This document shows positions 47,580-56,947 of a stretch of DNA of 64,000 bases, piece by piece; the first letter of the stretch is position 1; every line of letters begins with the position of its first letter. A program made the translations under genes and the position numbers. The notes under the pieces are model-generated. The model worked only from the letters and a program-made list of their open reading frames with translations, did no database searches and had not been told where the DNA came from. The stretch lies in NCBI GenBank assembly GCA_019671135.1, contig JAHRHY010000002.1, forward strand, positions 3,549,501 to 3,613,500, read 5' to 3'. Source of the DNA: Linnemannia hyalina. Lineage: Eukaryota > Mortierellomycota > Mortierellomycetes > Mortierellales > Mortierellaceae.

Positions 47580-48990
47580 ATCAAGTCAAGTTAGTGAGGT
47601 GAGAAGACAGTCGCAGGCAAGCAAAGGTACGACAGCAGTCGTGTATATCGCATGGTAAGTAAGAGATACGCGACAGGGACCAATGGGAAATATCATTTAT
47701 GTACTCCATTGTATACAATGACAATTTGTGACCGAAGATCTGAACCGCACCTGCTTGGGTGATGCGACGACCTTGGCGAAGGAACGAGTCAATGGTGTCC
47801 TTGAAAAATTTGCAAGCTTCCATTGGGCATCTAGGTAGGAGCGGTTGGAACCTGTCTCGTTTGGTGGCTTTACTTCCATAAAGGCGATTTCACAGTCGTC
47901 GCGGGTTGATGATCCCGTTGGGTTTTTTCCCATTCTGTCTTCTCTCCTTTGAACCATCAGACTCCTTGTTCGCCCAGTCCAAACGAAATCGTCCTTGACA
48001 TGGGAACCAGTGGGTAAGCAATACGTCGATTACTCCGTGGCATATATGTCTTCAATGGTCTCCTGGAAACTGTGGTTCTCAAGTGGCAACTTGAGAGAGC
48101 TTGGCAAAAAAAAAAAAAAAAAAAGGCGTCGACAGGTCAATTAGCTGTTGTTGAAGTCAAATTCCAGAACATGACCTTTACTTGCCACTTACAGAAAATG
48201 GTAGAGAGGCTGAATTGAACGGTGTTCAGCTGCTCTCCGAGGGTTGTGCACAGAGAGCCAATGTCACTCGCCATGGTTGCTCGAGGCCAAACATATCGTT
48301 GGCAAACCTGCTTATGGATGTCAATGGACACACCAGGTAGCTGCAGACATGTGTCCCAAATAAAGTTGAGAGACCTATACATGGAGGCAATAATGAAAGC
48401 GAAGAGTGAGCACACTGCATCACTGCATAGTCATTTTTTCAACCAGCCGACCATGATATATAGAAATCGCGGAATGTTCTCTAGGGTGACTCTGATATCC
48501 AGATTGTCGGCAGTCGCAATCGAAGCCACTTGATACTCCTAGAAGAGGCGCCCAATGTTCACCTAGTCCAGCACGTATTGGTACACATGTCGTGTGTTAG
48601 GGTCAATGGATGTCGCGTGAGGACGGGCGAGCGACGACCGTGGTTGTGGCGTGGTTGCTTATTGAGCTCAGATAAAGCGTCTTTGGGCGTGGCAATTGAA
48701 CGAATCCCTACTTGAATGTCAAGTAAGCTTTTAAGTCTTGCTGACATCATTCGCCAGTACGATCACTGGAGGCGAGGGTGGGATTCAATACAGAAAGACC
48801 TTCGACATATACCTTGTCGCTCTGATGGCTTGTTTGTGACATCGACATCAATCTTATGCTTGAGCTTGCTTTCTACAAACATGTAATTGCAATGTTAGCA
48901 CAAACACCGATCACATACCTCCCAATACAGGAATGTCGGTAACATCCATTACGGCTCTGAATGATATCGATATGGCTCACCTTGGGATTC
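47580..48990 (-). pseudogene. Decayed gene with nuclease-like E-x-K core
   Basis: Fragments in three frames line up on the minus strand but are broken by stops and shifts. Coherent pieces are LKSLLDIQVGIRSIATP (near 48740), SLNFIWDTCLQLPGVSIDIH (near 48350), and the best part at about 47960-47580. That part reads DDCEIAFMEVKPPNE, LDAQWKLANF, then after a one-base shift KDTIDSFLRQGRRITQAGAV, QIFGHKLSLYTMEY. This last block resembles, from memory, a large uncharacterised family in Mucoromycota. The E-V-K with a preceding Asp fits the core of PD-(D/E)XK nuclease folds, but that is inference. There are several stop codons between the pieces and a T-run, so an intact product is unlikely. The boundaries are approximate. 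Confidence 0.5.
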
Positions 48991-49440
48991 TTGAAATGAA
49001 GTCAGTTATTGGTCTGCAATCCCGCGCTGCTTAGATGAGCTTTCAAGGACGTCCAACTCGCGTTTGAAATAATTCGCGTGTGGTAGTTTCAAAAGGCAAG
49101 AGAAACACGCCATGACATTACCTTCATCATTGAGATGATGAATAAGAACGCCTATTCACGATCACAACTTGTTTGTTCCACGACAATAATTGCAAACAAC
49201 TGCAGAAGAAATATAGCAGCTCGGAGAAACGCCGATGACACGAGGAACACGAACACGGAACTTGTCCAGGACCTCCTGTGTGAGTCGCCAACAGCCTTCC
49301 GGACGTGATCATATTGGCTCATCAGATCCTTTTGATTTGGAATATGGCATTTAGGGGTTTCAAACTTTGACAAGCCCACATTCAAATCGTTCTATCTTCT
49401 ATGAAATCACTTATCTCTATTACCCTTACAATTTGACTAG

Positions 49441-51618
49441 ACTCGCTCTACCACACGAGCAGTGGCGCGTGTGGCACATCTTAATGATAGGCTCGTGGCA
49501 GCGTATTCTGATTCGGTCTTGCAAGAAGCGGAAACCCAGCTGACAGATTTGACCTCAGGCAATGGCGAAGAGACCTCAGCAGACACATCCTCACAAGGTG
49601 AGCAGTCTAGACTACCAGTAGGCAAACACGAATTCACTTGGTATACGCTATTTTAATTCGTGGGCTAACACCAATATTCATCTCCGACATGACTCTTTGC
49701 CTACAAGCTTTCCAAGGCTCTCATTCCAAAGCCAATGCCAAAGCCAAAGCCAGAGCAGGCAACGGCAACAATAGTGAGCAGAGGGCCAATGTCGCTGAAC
49801 AGGCTGAAGACGGATTCGATGCGGGTACAGACGCGCAAGGAGATACCGACGCAGACGAAGATGAAGCCGAGCTGACCGAGACGAGCCCGTACTCACCCTT
49901 CTGTGACTTGATCAAGGACCTTTATCAACGTGTAAGTGTTGTGGAGGTACATGAAGGCTTCCCAACAGCTTATGTAGTGTGGTACAACTATCAACTCACC
50001 AATGTGCCTTGCGTACCATCTTGGTTGTCTCGATTAGTTTGGCCATGATCAGGAAAAAATGAAGCTTCTCGCAAAGCCTATTTCGTCGCCGCTTGTCCAA
50101 GAACTTCATGCTCATGCGCGACATTTGCTAGAGACTTGGCGTGAGGATGACCTTATTAATCAAAAACAATTGTTGTGGGTAGCTCCTTTCCTTTCATGCT
50201 TTTATACCTACACAAGCCCAGGTTTGATCGTGGCCACTTTGACTAACAACAGAAAACCGCACGCTACTCCCACAATAGTGTCGCATTATCATGCATCATC
50301 AACACCATCGATGGGGACAACGCAGCATTCCACAACGAGTTTGCCGACCACAAGAAGTCATGCGTCGTGGAAGGCTTCATGACGCCGACCCAACGCCAGC
50401 TGGACTTTGTTGAGCGGATGATGCAAGAGACAAATTTCCTCCACACGCTGGATCTCGACACCTTAGACATTTTTTCATTGCGCCATGCCTGTGACCTGCG
50501 AGTTTCGTTCAAACAAGAGTCACCTTTTTTCCAGGTGCCGAACACCGAGGCGATGAAGGAGGAGTTGACCATTTGCTCGCTCGTCCACATTCTGTAAGTG
50601 ATTCTCTCGCCACACCATATGGGAACAAGGCTTATTGGTAAGCTGTACATGTGTTTAAACACACAAGTAATAGGAAAGTATATTATACTCATCTACTCTC
50701 CCCCTTCCCTCTTCTTTTTAAAGCTGCAACGAGATCTTGCACTCGGGCAACCGAGCGTGCTCAGAACAGGAAGACGTGTGTCTATGGCGCGACGTGGCGA
50801 GAGCGCTCTATAATGGTGATGTTGTACCAAGGATGGGTGATCTGTCGTCGCATGCTGTACGATATGACCGCCGGCGGGTAGAGGGTGCCATCTCCCGTGA
50901 CCGGACTTCCGTTCAGGCAAGAGGCCGCAAGATCGATCTTTTTTTTCATTTGGAGGAAAGGAAGCTGGTCGAGCTGTTCTGCTGGGAGGCAAAGACAGCA
51001 GACGCGGGATCGATCCAACTCCAGGTCCAAAGGTGCAAGAACTTGCGCCTCAACGCCTGCTTCATCGGCACCACGCACTCAATGGCAGGCCTGGACCGCA
51101 GGCGACCCGTCTACCCCCTCCCATCCCCGTTACTCCTGGACATTGCAGGGCGAACCGCCCTGCCCTACAAGATCCACAAGATCAACCCTGATGTCTTTGT
51201 GGCGGGGGCTGTGACGGAGAAAAAAGGCCTGATCTGCCTGCCCCGTACGAAGGAAGACATGGTCGACTTCCTGAGGGAGGGTGGGATGAGTGCGTTGCTT
51301 AATATTAAGGTAAAATGCTTGTTCTCCTTGCCAATGTTGCCCTACGAAACATGCTTACACTCTTCTAACTCGGGGAGCTTTTTTGTGTGTGTGTGCTTTG
51401 TGCCCTGTAGCTCATCAACGATGAGTACGCGGCGACGATTAAGCAGGCATGCGCAAGGTGAAGAAGGAGGAGGCCAAGAACAGGATGCTGGGATACGATT
51501 CCCTGGACGAGGGGCGAAACCCGGTCATCAACACTCCCATTAAGCGCTACAAGGTTGCCACCCCACGCATGCCCACTCTGAAGAGACCTCGGCAGAAGTC
51601 GCCGTCCAAGGCCAAGTA
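49441..51618 (+). CDS. Multi-exon protein with PD-(D/E)XK-like domain, 3' frameshift
   Basis: Exons 49441-49597, 49708-49931, 50053-50178, 50253-50593, 50724-51309 and 51411 onward join in one frame with good GT-AG sites. The first exon is not found: the frame at 49441 is preceded by TAG and has no ATG, so the 5' end is incomplete. From 49441 the product is about 494 residues to the TGA at 51459-51461. The N-terminal part has a Lys/Ala then Asp/Glu-rich stretch. The C-terminal part holds ARGRKIDLFF, then LVELFCWEAK and IQLQVQRCKNLRLNACFIG. Asp, Glu-x-Lys and the following helix fit a PD-(D/E)XK nuclease core. Just before the stop, frame +1 takes over (AKVKKEEAKNRM, ending KRPRQKSPSKAK) and runs to 51618, indicating a one-base frameshift that removes a basic, NLS-like tail. 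The family name is not known to me. Confidence 0.6.
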
Positions 51619-51747
51619 GGCCTTACAGACCCTTGCCATTGTCCCCCCACTGTCTCGACCATGACTAGCCACCCACACCTCCCAATGTACTTTCCCTTTG
51701 ATCGTTTATTTTCAGCGGGTACAAATATTAAATGGAGAAATACCATC

Positions 51748-52400
51748 TCATGTGGAATAGGAGTTAATGGAGAACTTTGAAGGAATGGTAGTGAAGGCCT
51801 TACGGGTCTCTTTCGAGGGACATTCATCTATGATTTTTGTGCATCGTTCTTCGAAAATTTGTGTCAGTGCCTGGGTGAATCGGTCTTTTGCCTCCTACAC
51901 ACCATATCATCAAGACCACTATGAGCGTTAACGCTCATTGCCCATCACTGAATGTGCCCTTTCTAGGCAAAGGGAAGCATAGTGAGGTGTCTTCGTAGTT
52001 TTTTATTCTGCCACGAGCCTACAATCATCTGAGAAGCAAGGTAATAAACAACAGGATAAAAACTTTGAAGGAGTCGGAGGGGGGAGAGAGAGAGGAAGCA
52101 ACGGGAGGGTCTTGAAGCTATGAGCACGGTCGAAAGCGTGTCCGCACATACTCATATCGAACAGCATTTCGACTACCTCCCTGGAGAAGGAGAACGCCCA
52201 TCAAAGTGCTCTCCCCGATCTTGTCATCCAGCAGGCATTTCTGCATCCCGCGAAGGGTATATCTCGATCGAGACTTGATCTGTTGCTATCCACACATAGA
52301 TCTCTCTCATGTTCTGCTGTTGGCGGGTTAAAGTGTTTAAAAAAAAGACACATTTGTAGGGCAAGCTCAACCTGACCTTGGTTCCATGTCTCATTGGGGA
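51748..52400 (-). pseudogene. Decayed or partial minus-strand coding fragments
   Basis: The block 51894-51748 is a clean final-exon candidate, preceded by TAG acceptor bases and reading EAKDRFTQALTQIFEERC, then KETRKAF, to a TGA. Further 5', around 52150-52330, short coherent stretches (MREIYVWIATDQVSIEIYP, CLLDDKIGESTLMGVLLLQ, VVEMLFDMSMCGHAFDRAHS) fall in different frames. They may be remnants of one gene of unknown family. It converges on the nuclease-like gene, with about 130 bp between them. Confidence 0.3.
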
Positions 52401-52726
52401 TCATTCAAACATTAATATTCTGGGCAAAAAAAATAAATGTCGTTGTTTATTGAAGAGGCTTTGCTGATGAGCTGCACCACATGAGAGGACAGCAAAGAGG
52501 AGAGTGGTATTGTTTGATCGCCCTAGTCATCGCTCGGAGAGCGTTCACGTAGTGCTCGCAGACTATTCTTGACCGCCACAGAATATTGCGGATATCGACC
52601 TAGATTCGAGGTGCGTTTGCCCCATTGCCTCGCAGAGAAAAAACTGGAGTTAATATCATGACAACAAAGAGACAGCCTGTTCAAAATGGAAAGAAAAAAA
52701 AGGAATAAACGGCCTCGAGAGGCCGG

Positions 52727-52950
52727 CGAAAGCAGGGAGTTGAACGCAGCTCGAGGCCTGTTCCGAAAGGAAAGGGAGTTGAGTGTTGCCTGAGGCCTGT
52801 TCTCAGAGACGGGGGTTGAATGCAGCTCGAGGCCTGTCAAGGGAGAACAGGGGGTCCAGCGTGCATCCAGCTAACCCAAGAACAGGGAGTCCAGCACATC
52901 CAAGGCCTAACCAAGAACAGGGAGTCCAGCGCGCCCAAGGCCTGATAGTT
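52727..52950. repeat. Degenerate ~35-bp minisatellite, about six units
   Basis: Successive units share the frame AACAGGGAGT-C(C/G)AGC-…-AGGCCT and are about 33-40 bp long. The first three carry GGGAGTTGA or GGGGTTGA with GAGGCCTGT, and the last three carry AGAACAGGG with GTCCAGC. The last two units differ at only a few positions. The minus-strand frame through them yields a repeated RPRAAFNSL-like peptide, which is probably not translated. Confidence 0.75.
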
Positions 52951-53355
52951 GAAAAAGACAAATGCACCATGCTCCGTCCGAGGCCCAGCTGCCGCACCAT
53001 GGTGAAGGCAGCCGGGGAGTCGTGTAGCCGGCTAAGAACTCTCGGAAAAGTAGCTTAAGGCAAGGGTAGCGCTGATGAAGTGTCTGACTTACCTGACCCG
53101 TCATCACCACCAACTGAGACCACCCTCTTTCTGAGTAGAAAAAAAGGTGGGGGTCATAATCCCTAACGGAACCACTGTCCAAGGCTTCACAAAAATAAAA
53201 AAAAGAACGACGCGGAAGGAGTTGGATTGCTCAGTGCCGTGCTCGGATCTGATGGTGATGAAAGGTTGATGATTGAAGTAGTAGAATGATTCCATCCTTA
53301 GCGGACAATGGGCGCATAAATTACGTCACCGAAGTGAGAAATCGTAACCCCTTCC

Positions 53356-53562
53356 CTAACTAAAATACGACCTCGTCCGCTTGAACCCCCCTCTGCCTAC
53401 CAGGCTCCCCAGGGCGAGGGCGCGGCTTGAAACTGCACTCTTTCTGCATCCAAGGATAGTTGCCGTCAGTGTCCTCAGACGTTCTAGGCATTGATTCACT
53501 CCTGTATCCACATTATTAAGGGGTGCGCTCCATGGTCCGTATGCATAGGTTCTCGTTCCCAC
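53356..53562 (-). mobile_element. Possible LINE reverse-transcriptase C-terminal relic
   Basis: A 68-codon minus frame contains VNQCLERLRTLTATILGCRK, then SAVSSRALALGSLVG and RTRSYF. The pattern (a helix ending in a Gly-Cys-x-Lys-Ser turn, a short loop, then RTRxF) resembles the region just after the reverse-transcriptase domain of non-LTR retrotransposons in early-diverging fungi. No polymerase or endonuclease motif remains nearby, so it would be a short dead fragment. The call rests on memory of the family, not on a search. Confidence 0.3.
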
Positions 53563-54006
53563 GCACCCAAAAAAATAAAAAGTACGGGGAGGGGTTTCTA
53601 AGTTGACATCAAAGGCCTAGGTTACAAGACGATCGTTCTCTCTTCAAAAGGCAACAAGAGAAAAAGGACATTTATTCAGGACTGATTTGGAAATGGCGTA
53701 TGTCGCGTTGTACGAAAAAATAAATAAATAGAAAGGGCGATGATAGATCCCCTTAGGCCAACGATCAAGATGACCAAAGACGAAAGGGAGAAGAAGAAAG
53801 ACGGTAGGTGAAGGTTCGGAAAAGGTGGGTTTGAAAGACGACCACACACAAAGGAGGGGGATGAATTGAGGTCCTGGTTTCGTGGAGGAGCCGACGGATT
53901 TGTCTTGATGCTCTGCAACAGGATAAGTAGACAAATGGGAACAAGAGCGGCATCCCCTGGCGCGGCGAAAAAAGGGTTCTAGAAGTGTCGTCTTGATCAG
54001 GTCCGT

Positions 54007-54027
54007 GGGGGGGGGGTGGGGGGGGGG
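54007..54027. repeat. G-homopolymer tract
   Basis: Ten G, one T, then nine or more G. The length may be misassembled, and the tract could fold as a G-quadruplex. Confidence 0.9.
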
Positions 54028-54732
54028 ATCATGGTTCTTGGCGGCATAGTTGGGATGATCGGGAAGTCTTGTACTGGAGAACTCCAGGATGGGAAGGACG
54101 AGGGGGCACCTGGGAGACCAGGCGATCTGAACTTTGGTCAAAAATGGCCTGTTTGAGGGGATGTGAGACGCGATGGGTTAAGGAGGTGGCGGATAAAGAT
54201 GGACCAAATGTACCAGCTCCCTCGCCGGTGGTCAACGAGGGTGGGGTGGTGGATGAAAGTGGATGGTCGAGACATAAGGCTGAAGGGAGGAGTGAGTGGC
54301 GGGTAATGGAGATGAAGATGACGGGTCTAGTTGTGGGTATGTTTTTCATCATTATGCTCATCAATTGATTTGTACCGGTATGGAGTTGAATGAAGGAGAA
54401 TGATCCAGGGACGGACGCGTCAAGGCAGCAGTCATAAGGCTTGTGCATGGAAACAACTCGCACCTGGGTAGCAAGACTAGCAACGCGTCTTTTGGCAACA
54501 GAAGAAGATGAGGATAAAAGCTGCCATTGCAAGGTTGTGGCAGTGCACTTGGCAGAATAAAAAAAATGTGTCATGCATGCGATGCCAAGGATATGTACGT
54601 GGACGATTCACATCCCGTTTTCTGCGCCACCAGGAGAGAAAGAAAAAGTGAATAAAGAAAAAATTCACTGCCACCTGAATTCTTTGTTCATTCATTCGAA
54701 AAAAGTCATCCTCATTACCATCAGCATCACGA

Positions 54733-56634
54733 ATGTCATCTTCAGGCACTCGGTTCTTCAACATCGCAGAGTTGACCGACATGGTCACTGAGCTCCTCAA
54801 CAAACACGACACCTCAGCGCTTGCACAGGCCAATCGTCGCCTTTTTGAGCTTTGTGAGCCGTTACTCTACTTGGACCTGCACCTCGATTATAAACCCCAT
54901 GGTCACTATCTTTTCGATTCTCGCTACGCTACCCTCGCGCTGGCACGCAACATTCATTATGTCAGGAAATTGAGGATATCTATAGTCAACCTCGCTATGC
55001 TCACCAATCGCATGCTCGCCCATTTGCATTCGATCGGCGTCGAGAAGCAAGATCCTTCATCTGACTCGCTCTCCTCCCATTGCTCGACCACCACTACCAC
55101 CTCCTCCTCACACATCGTACCGGTACCGCCAATGGCCAACTTGGAACGACTTGAGACAACACTAATACGCGGATCATTCGCCTCCACATGCTCCTTCTAC
55201 CTCGAGACCGACAACAACCCCAAGACCACCCTCCGCCAATTTTGCCGGCTCCTCGATCTCAGCCCACACCTGACATACCTCAAGGCCGAGTGGATCCCCA
55301 TTTCCAATGCCGTCGATCTCCGACTCCTGTCAACATCACTGTCGGTCCTAACATGTCTGGAGACGCTGATCTTGGACGATGTTGCTTCCAACAATGATAA
55401 TTGGGCGTGCATCGGGCGCACTCTTTTCAACAGCTGTGGGCCGTCCGTCCGAGTCCTTTCCGTCAATATGAGCCGCCCATTTTACAGAAAATGCTCTCGC
55501 AGAGTTGCAGTCGGTTGGAGTGACGCTAATCAAGCATTGGAGGACTTAGAGCGGGCATCTCCAGGTATTCGAGATCGACTACAGGATCTGACGATGTGGT
55601 CCGTCGTCGCCAGCAGCGGCTCTCCCGAGCAAGAACTCTCCTCTATCCTCAAGCGCTGTCCCAACCTCAAAAGGCTGGCCTTACCAGGCATCCAGAATCA
55701 GTCAGACCACTCCAACATCATTCAGTTCATTCAAGACCATTGTCCAAAGGTATCCAGCCTGGCGTTCATTGATTGGACCTGCTGCAACAGACACAGCGTA
55801 GTGATTCCGATCTGGCTCATGAGGTCTCTATCGGCTCAGCGGATTGAAGAGTTCAAGTGGACCGGGTTCTCGGAACAAATAACCCCGTCCAGGGCACAAA
55901 TGATGTTCCAACCCCATTCGCAGGTCCTTCGGAAGATTGTCTTTGAACGGTGTCATGGTGTGACTAGTGGAGCGATCCAAGTAATCCTGACAAAATGTCC
56001 GGCACTCGAGCATTTCCAGATAGGAATCGAGAACTTTACTTATGTCCGTGGCGCCACTATCATGCTTTCGGATGCCATTGCCGATCCCTGGGTCTGCACC
56101 AAACTGAAGGTCCTGGATCTTGGTGTCACCATCCATGAGATGCCCGACTTGGAGCCCGGTCAAGAGCCCTACTACACGAGGACATCGACTGTTGGTCTGT
56201 CCGATGCCGAGGGGCAGCAACTCTTCCTGCATGAGAGACTGTACCGCCAGATCGGGGCATTGACGGACCTAACCCATTTAGCATTGCGAGCGGTTTTTGT
56301 CGGTACTTCCATATGGGCGGAACACCGCCATGACGTGACAAGGACCTTTCCTGCGATGCTGAATCTCCAAGACGAGCAGACAGGAAGACCAGGGTACTTG
56401 GATCTGTTGCGAGGGTTGACGCAACTAGAGGAGTTCCGTGGATCGGTGAATACGAACAACGAGGAGACAAAAATGACGATGGGGTGGGAGGAAGCGCGGT
56501 GGATGGCGCGGTGTTGGCCCCAGCTGAGAGTGGTGGCGTTCGCGAAGGACGAGAGCGAGTTGCGAGAACCGTTTTCGTGGCTTCAGAGGGAGCGTAATCT
56601 GATTGTCGATGCGGAACCTTTTTTTCAGTGGTAG
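54733..56634 (+). CDS. F-box/LRR protein, tandem copy 1
   Basis: This is an intronless frame of 633 residues. The F-box-like N-terminus (FFNIAELTDMVTELLNKHD, then LAQANRRLFELCEPLLYLD) should bind Skp1. The rest is a run of degenerate leucine-rich repeats with the usual spacing (RCPNLKRLALPGIQN, KCPALEHFQIGIENF, VCTKLKVLDLGVTI, LTDLTHLALRAVF). A Ser/Thr-rich loop near 115-130 interrupts the first repeats. These receptors choose substrates for SCF ubiquitin ligases. The neighbouring gene at 56948 has the same length and layout, so the two are a tandem duplication. The start follows CACGAATG. The DNA tract 56085-56200 is nearly identical to that of the sister gene although the genes otherwise differ strongly. 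Confidence 0.88.
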   Translation: MSSSGTRFFNIAELTDMVTELLNKHDTSALAQANRRLFELCEPLLYLDLHLDYKPHGHYLFDSRYATLALARNIHYVRKLRISIVNLAMLTNRMLAHLHSIGVEKQDPSSDSLSSHCSTTTTTSSSHIVPVPPMANLERLETTLIRGSFASTCSFYLETDNNPKTTLRQFCRLLDLSPHLTYLKAEWIPISNAVDLRLLSTSLSVLTCLETLILDDVASNNDNWACIGRTLFNSCGPSVRVLSVNMSRPFYRKCSRRVAVGWSDANQALEDLERASPGIRDRLQDLTMWSVVASSGSPEQELSSILKRCPNLKRLALPGIQNQSDHSNIIQFIQDHCPKVSSLAFIDWTCCNRHSVVIPIWLMRSLSAQRIEEFKWTGFSEQITPSRAQMMFQPHSQVLRKIVFERCHGVTSGAIQVILTKCPALEHFQIGIENFTYVRGATIMLSDAIADPWVCTKLKVLDLGVTIHEMPDLEPGQEPYYTRTSTVGLSDAEGQQLFLHERLYRQIGALTDLTHLALRAVFVGTSIWAEHRHDVTRTFPAMLNLQDEQTGRPGYLDLLRGLTQLEEFRGSVNTNNEETKMTMGWEEARWMARCWPQLRVVAFAKDESELREPFSWLQRERNLIVDAEPFFQW

Positions 56635-56947
56635 ATAGATGGCTCTGTCTAAGGTTATCGTTCCAAACGATTAAACAAAAAGGCGTTCCTTGAGTGACCA
56701 TACTCTGGTTGTACATGTGGCACATGGTGAAGTCTTTATGCAGTTGAACAACAGTTCTCTTATTGCACATGGCGACAGAGCAAACGACCCCTTTTTTCTA
56801 ATCTCCTCTCCAAACGTCGTTCAACTTACCCCCTCTTTGTGCAAATAAAATAAAGTCGATATCTTTTGAGCGTGCACTTACTCCCTTTTTTACTTTGTCC
56901 AATCACCAAAAGAAAATAACCCCCCCTCATCCTCATCACCATCACAA

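Larger units (their letters stand above)
52951..54732. other. Gene-poor stretch with repeat relics
   Basis: Besides the LINE-like fragment at 53356-53562, this stretch has a G-rich tract (54007-54027) and long low-complexity minus frames (53644-54141 and 54029-54574) that lack domains and splice context. No intact gene is supported. The leader of the first tandem F-box gene begins near 54680. Confidence 0.45.

Noticed and set aside
53644..54574. Long minus-strand frames in the gene-poor stretch before the F-box pair
   Set aside because: Amino-acid content is Ser/Pro/Leu-rich without motifs; no splice or start context supports them.
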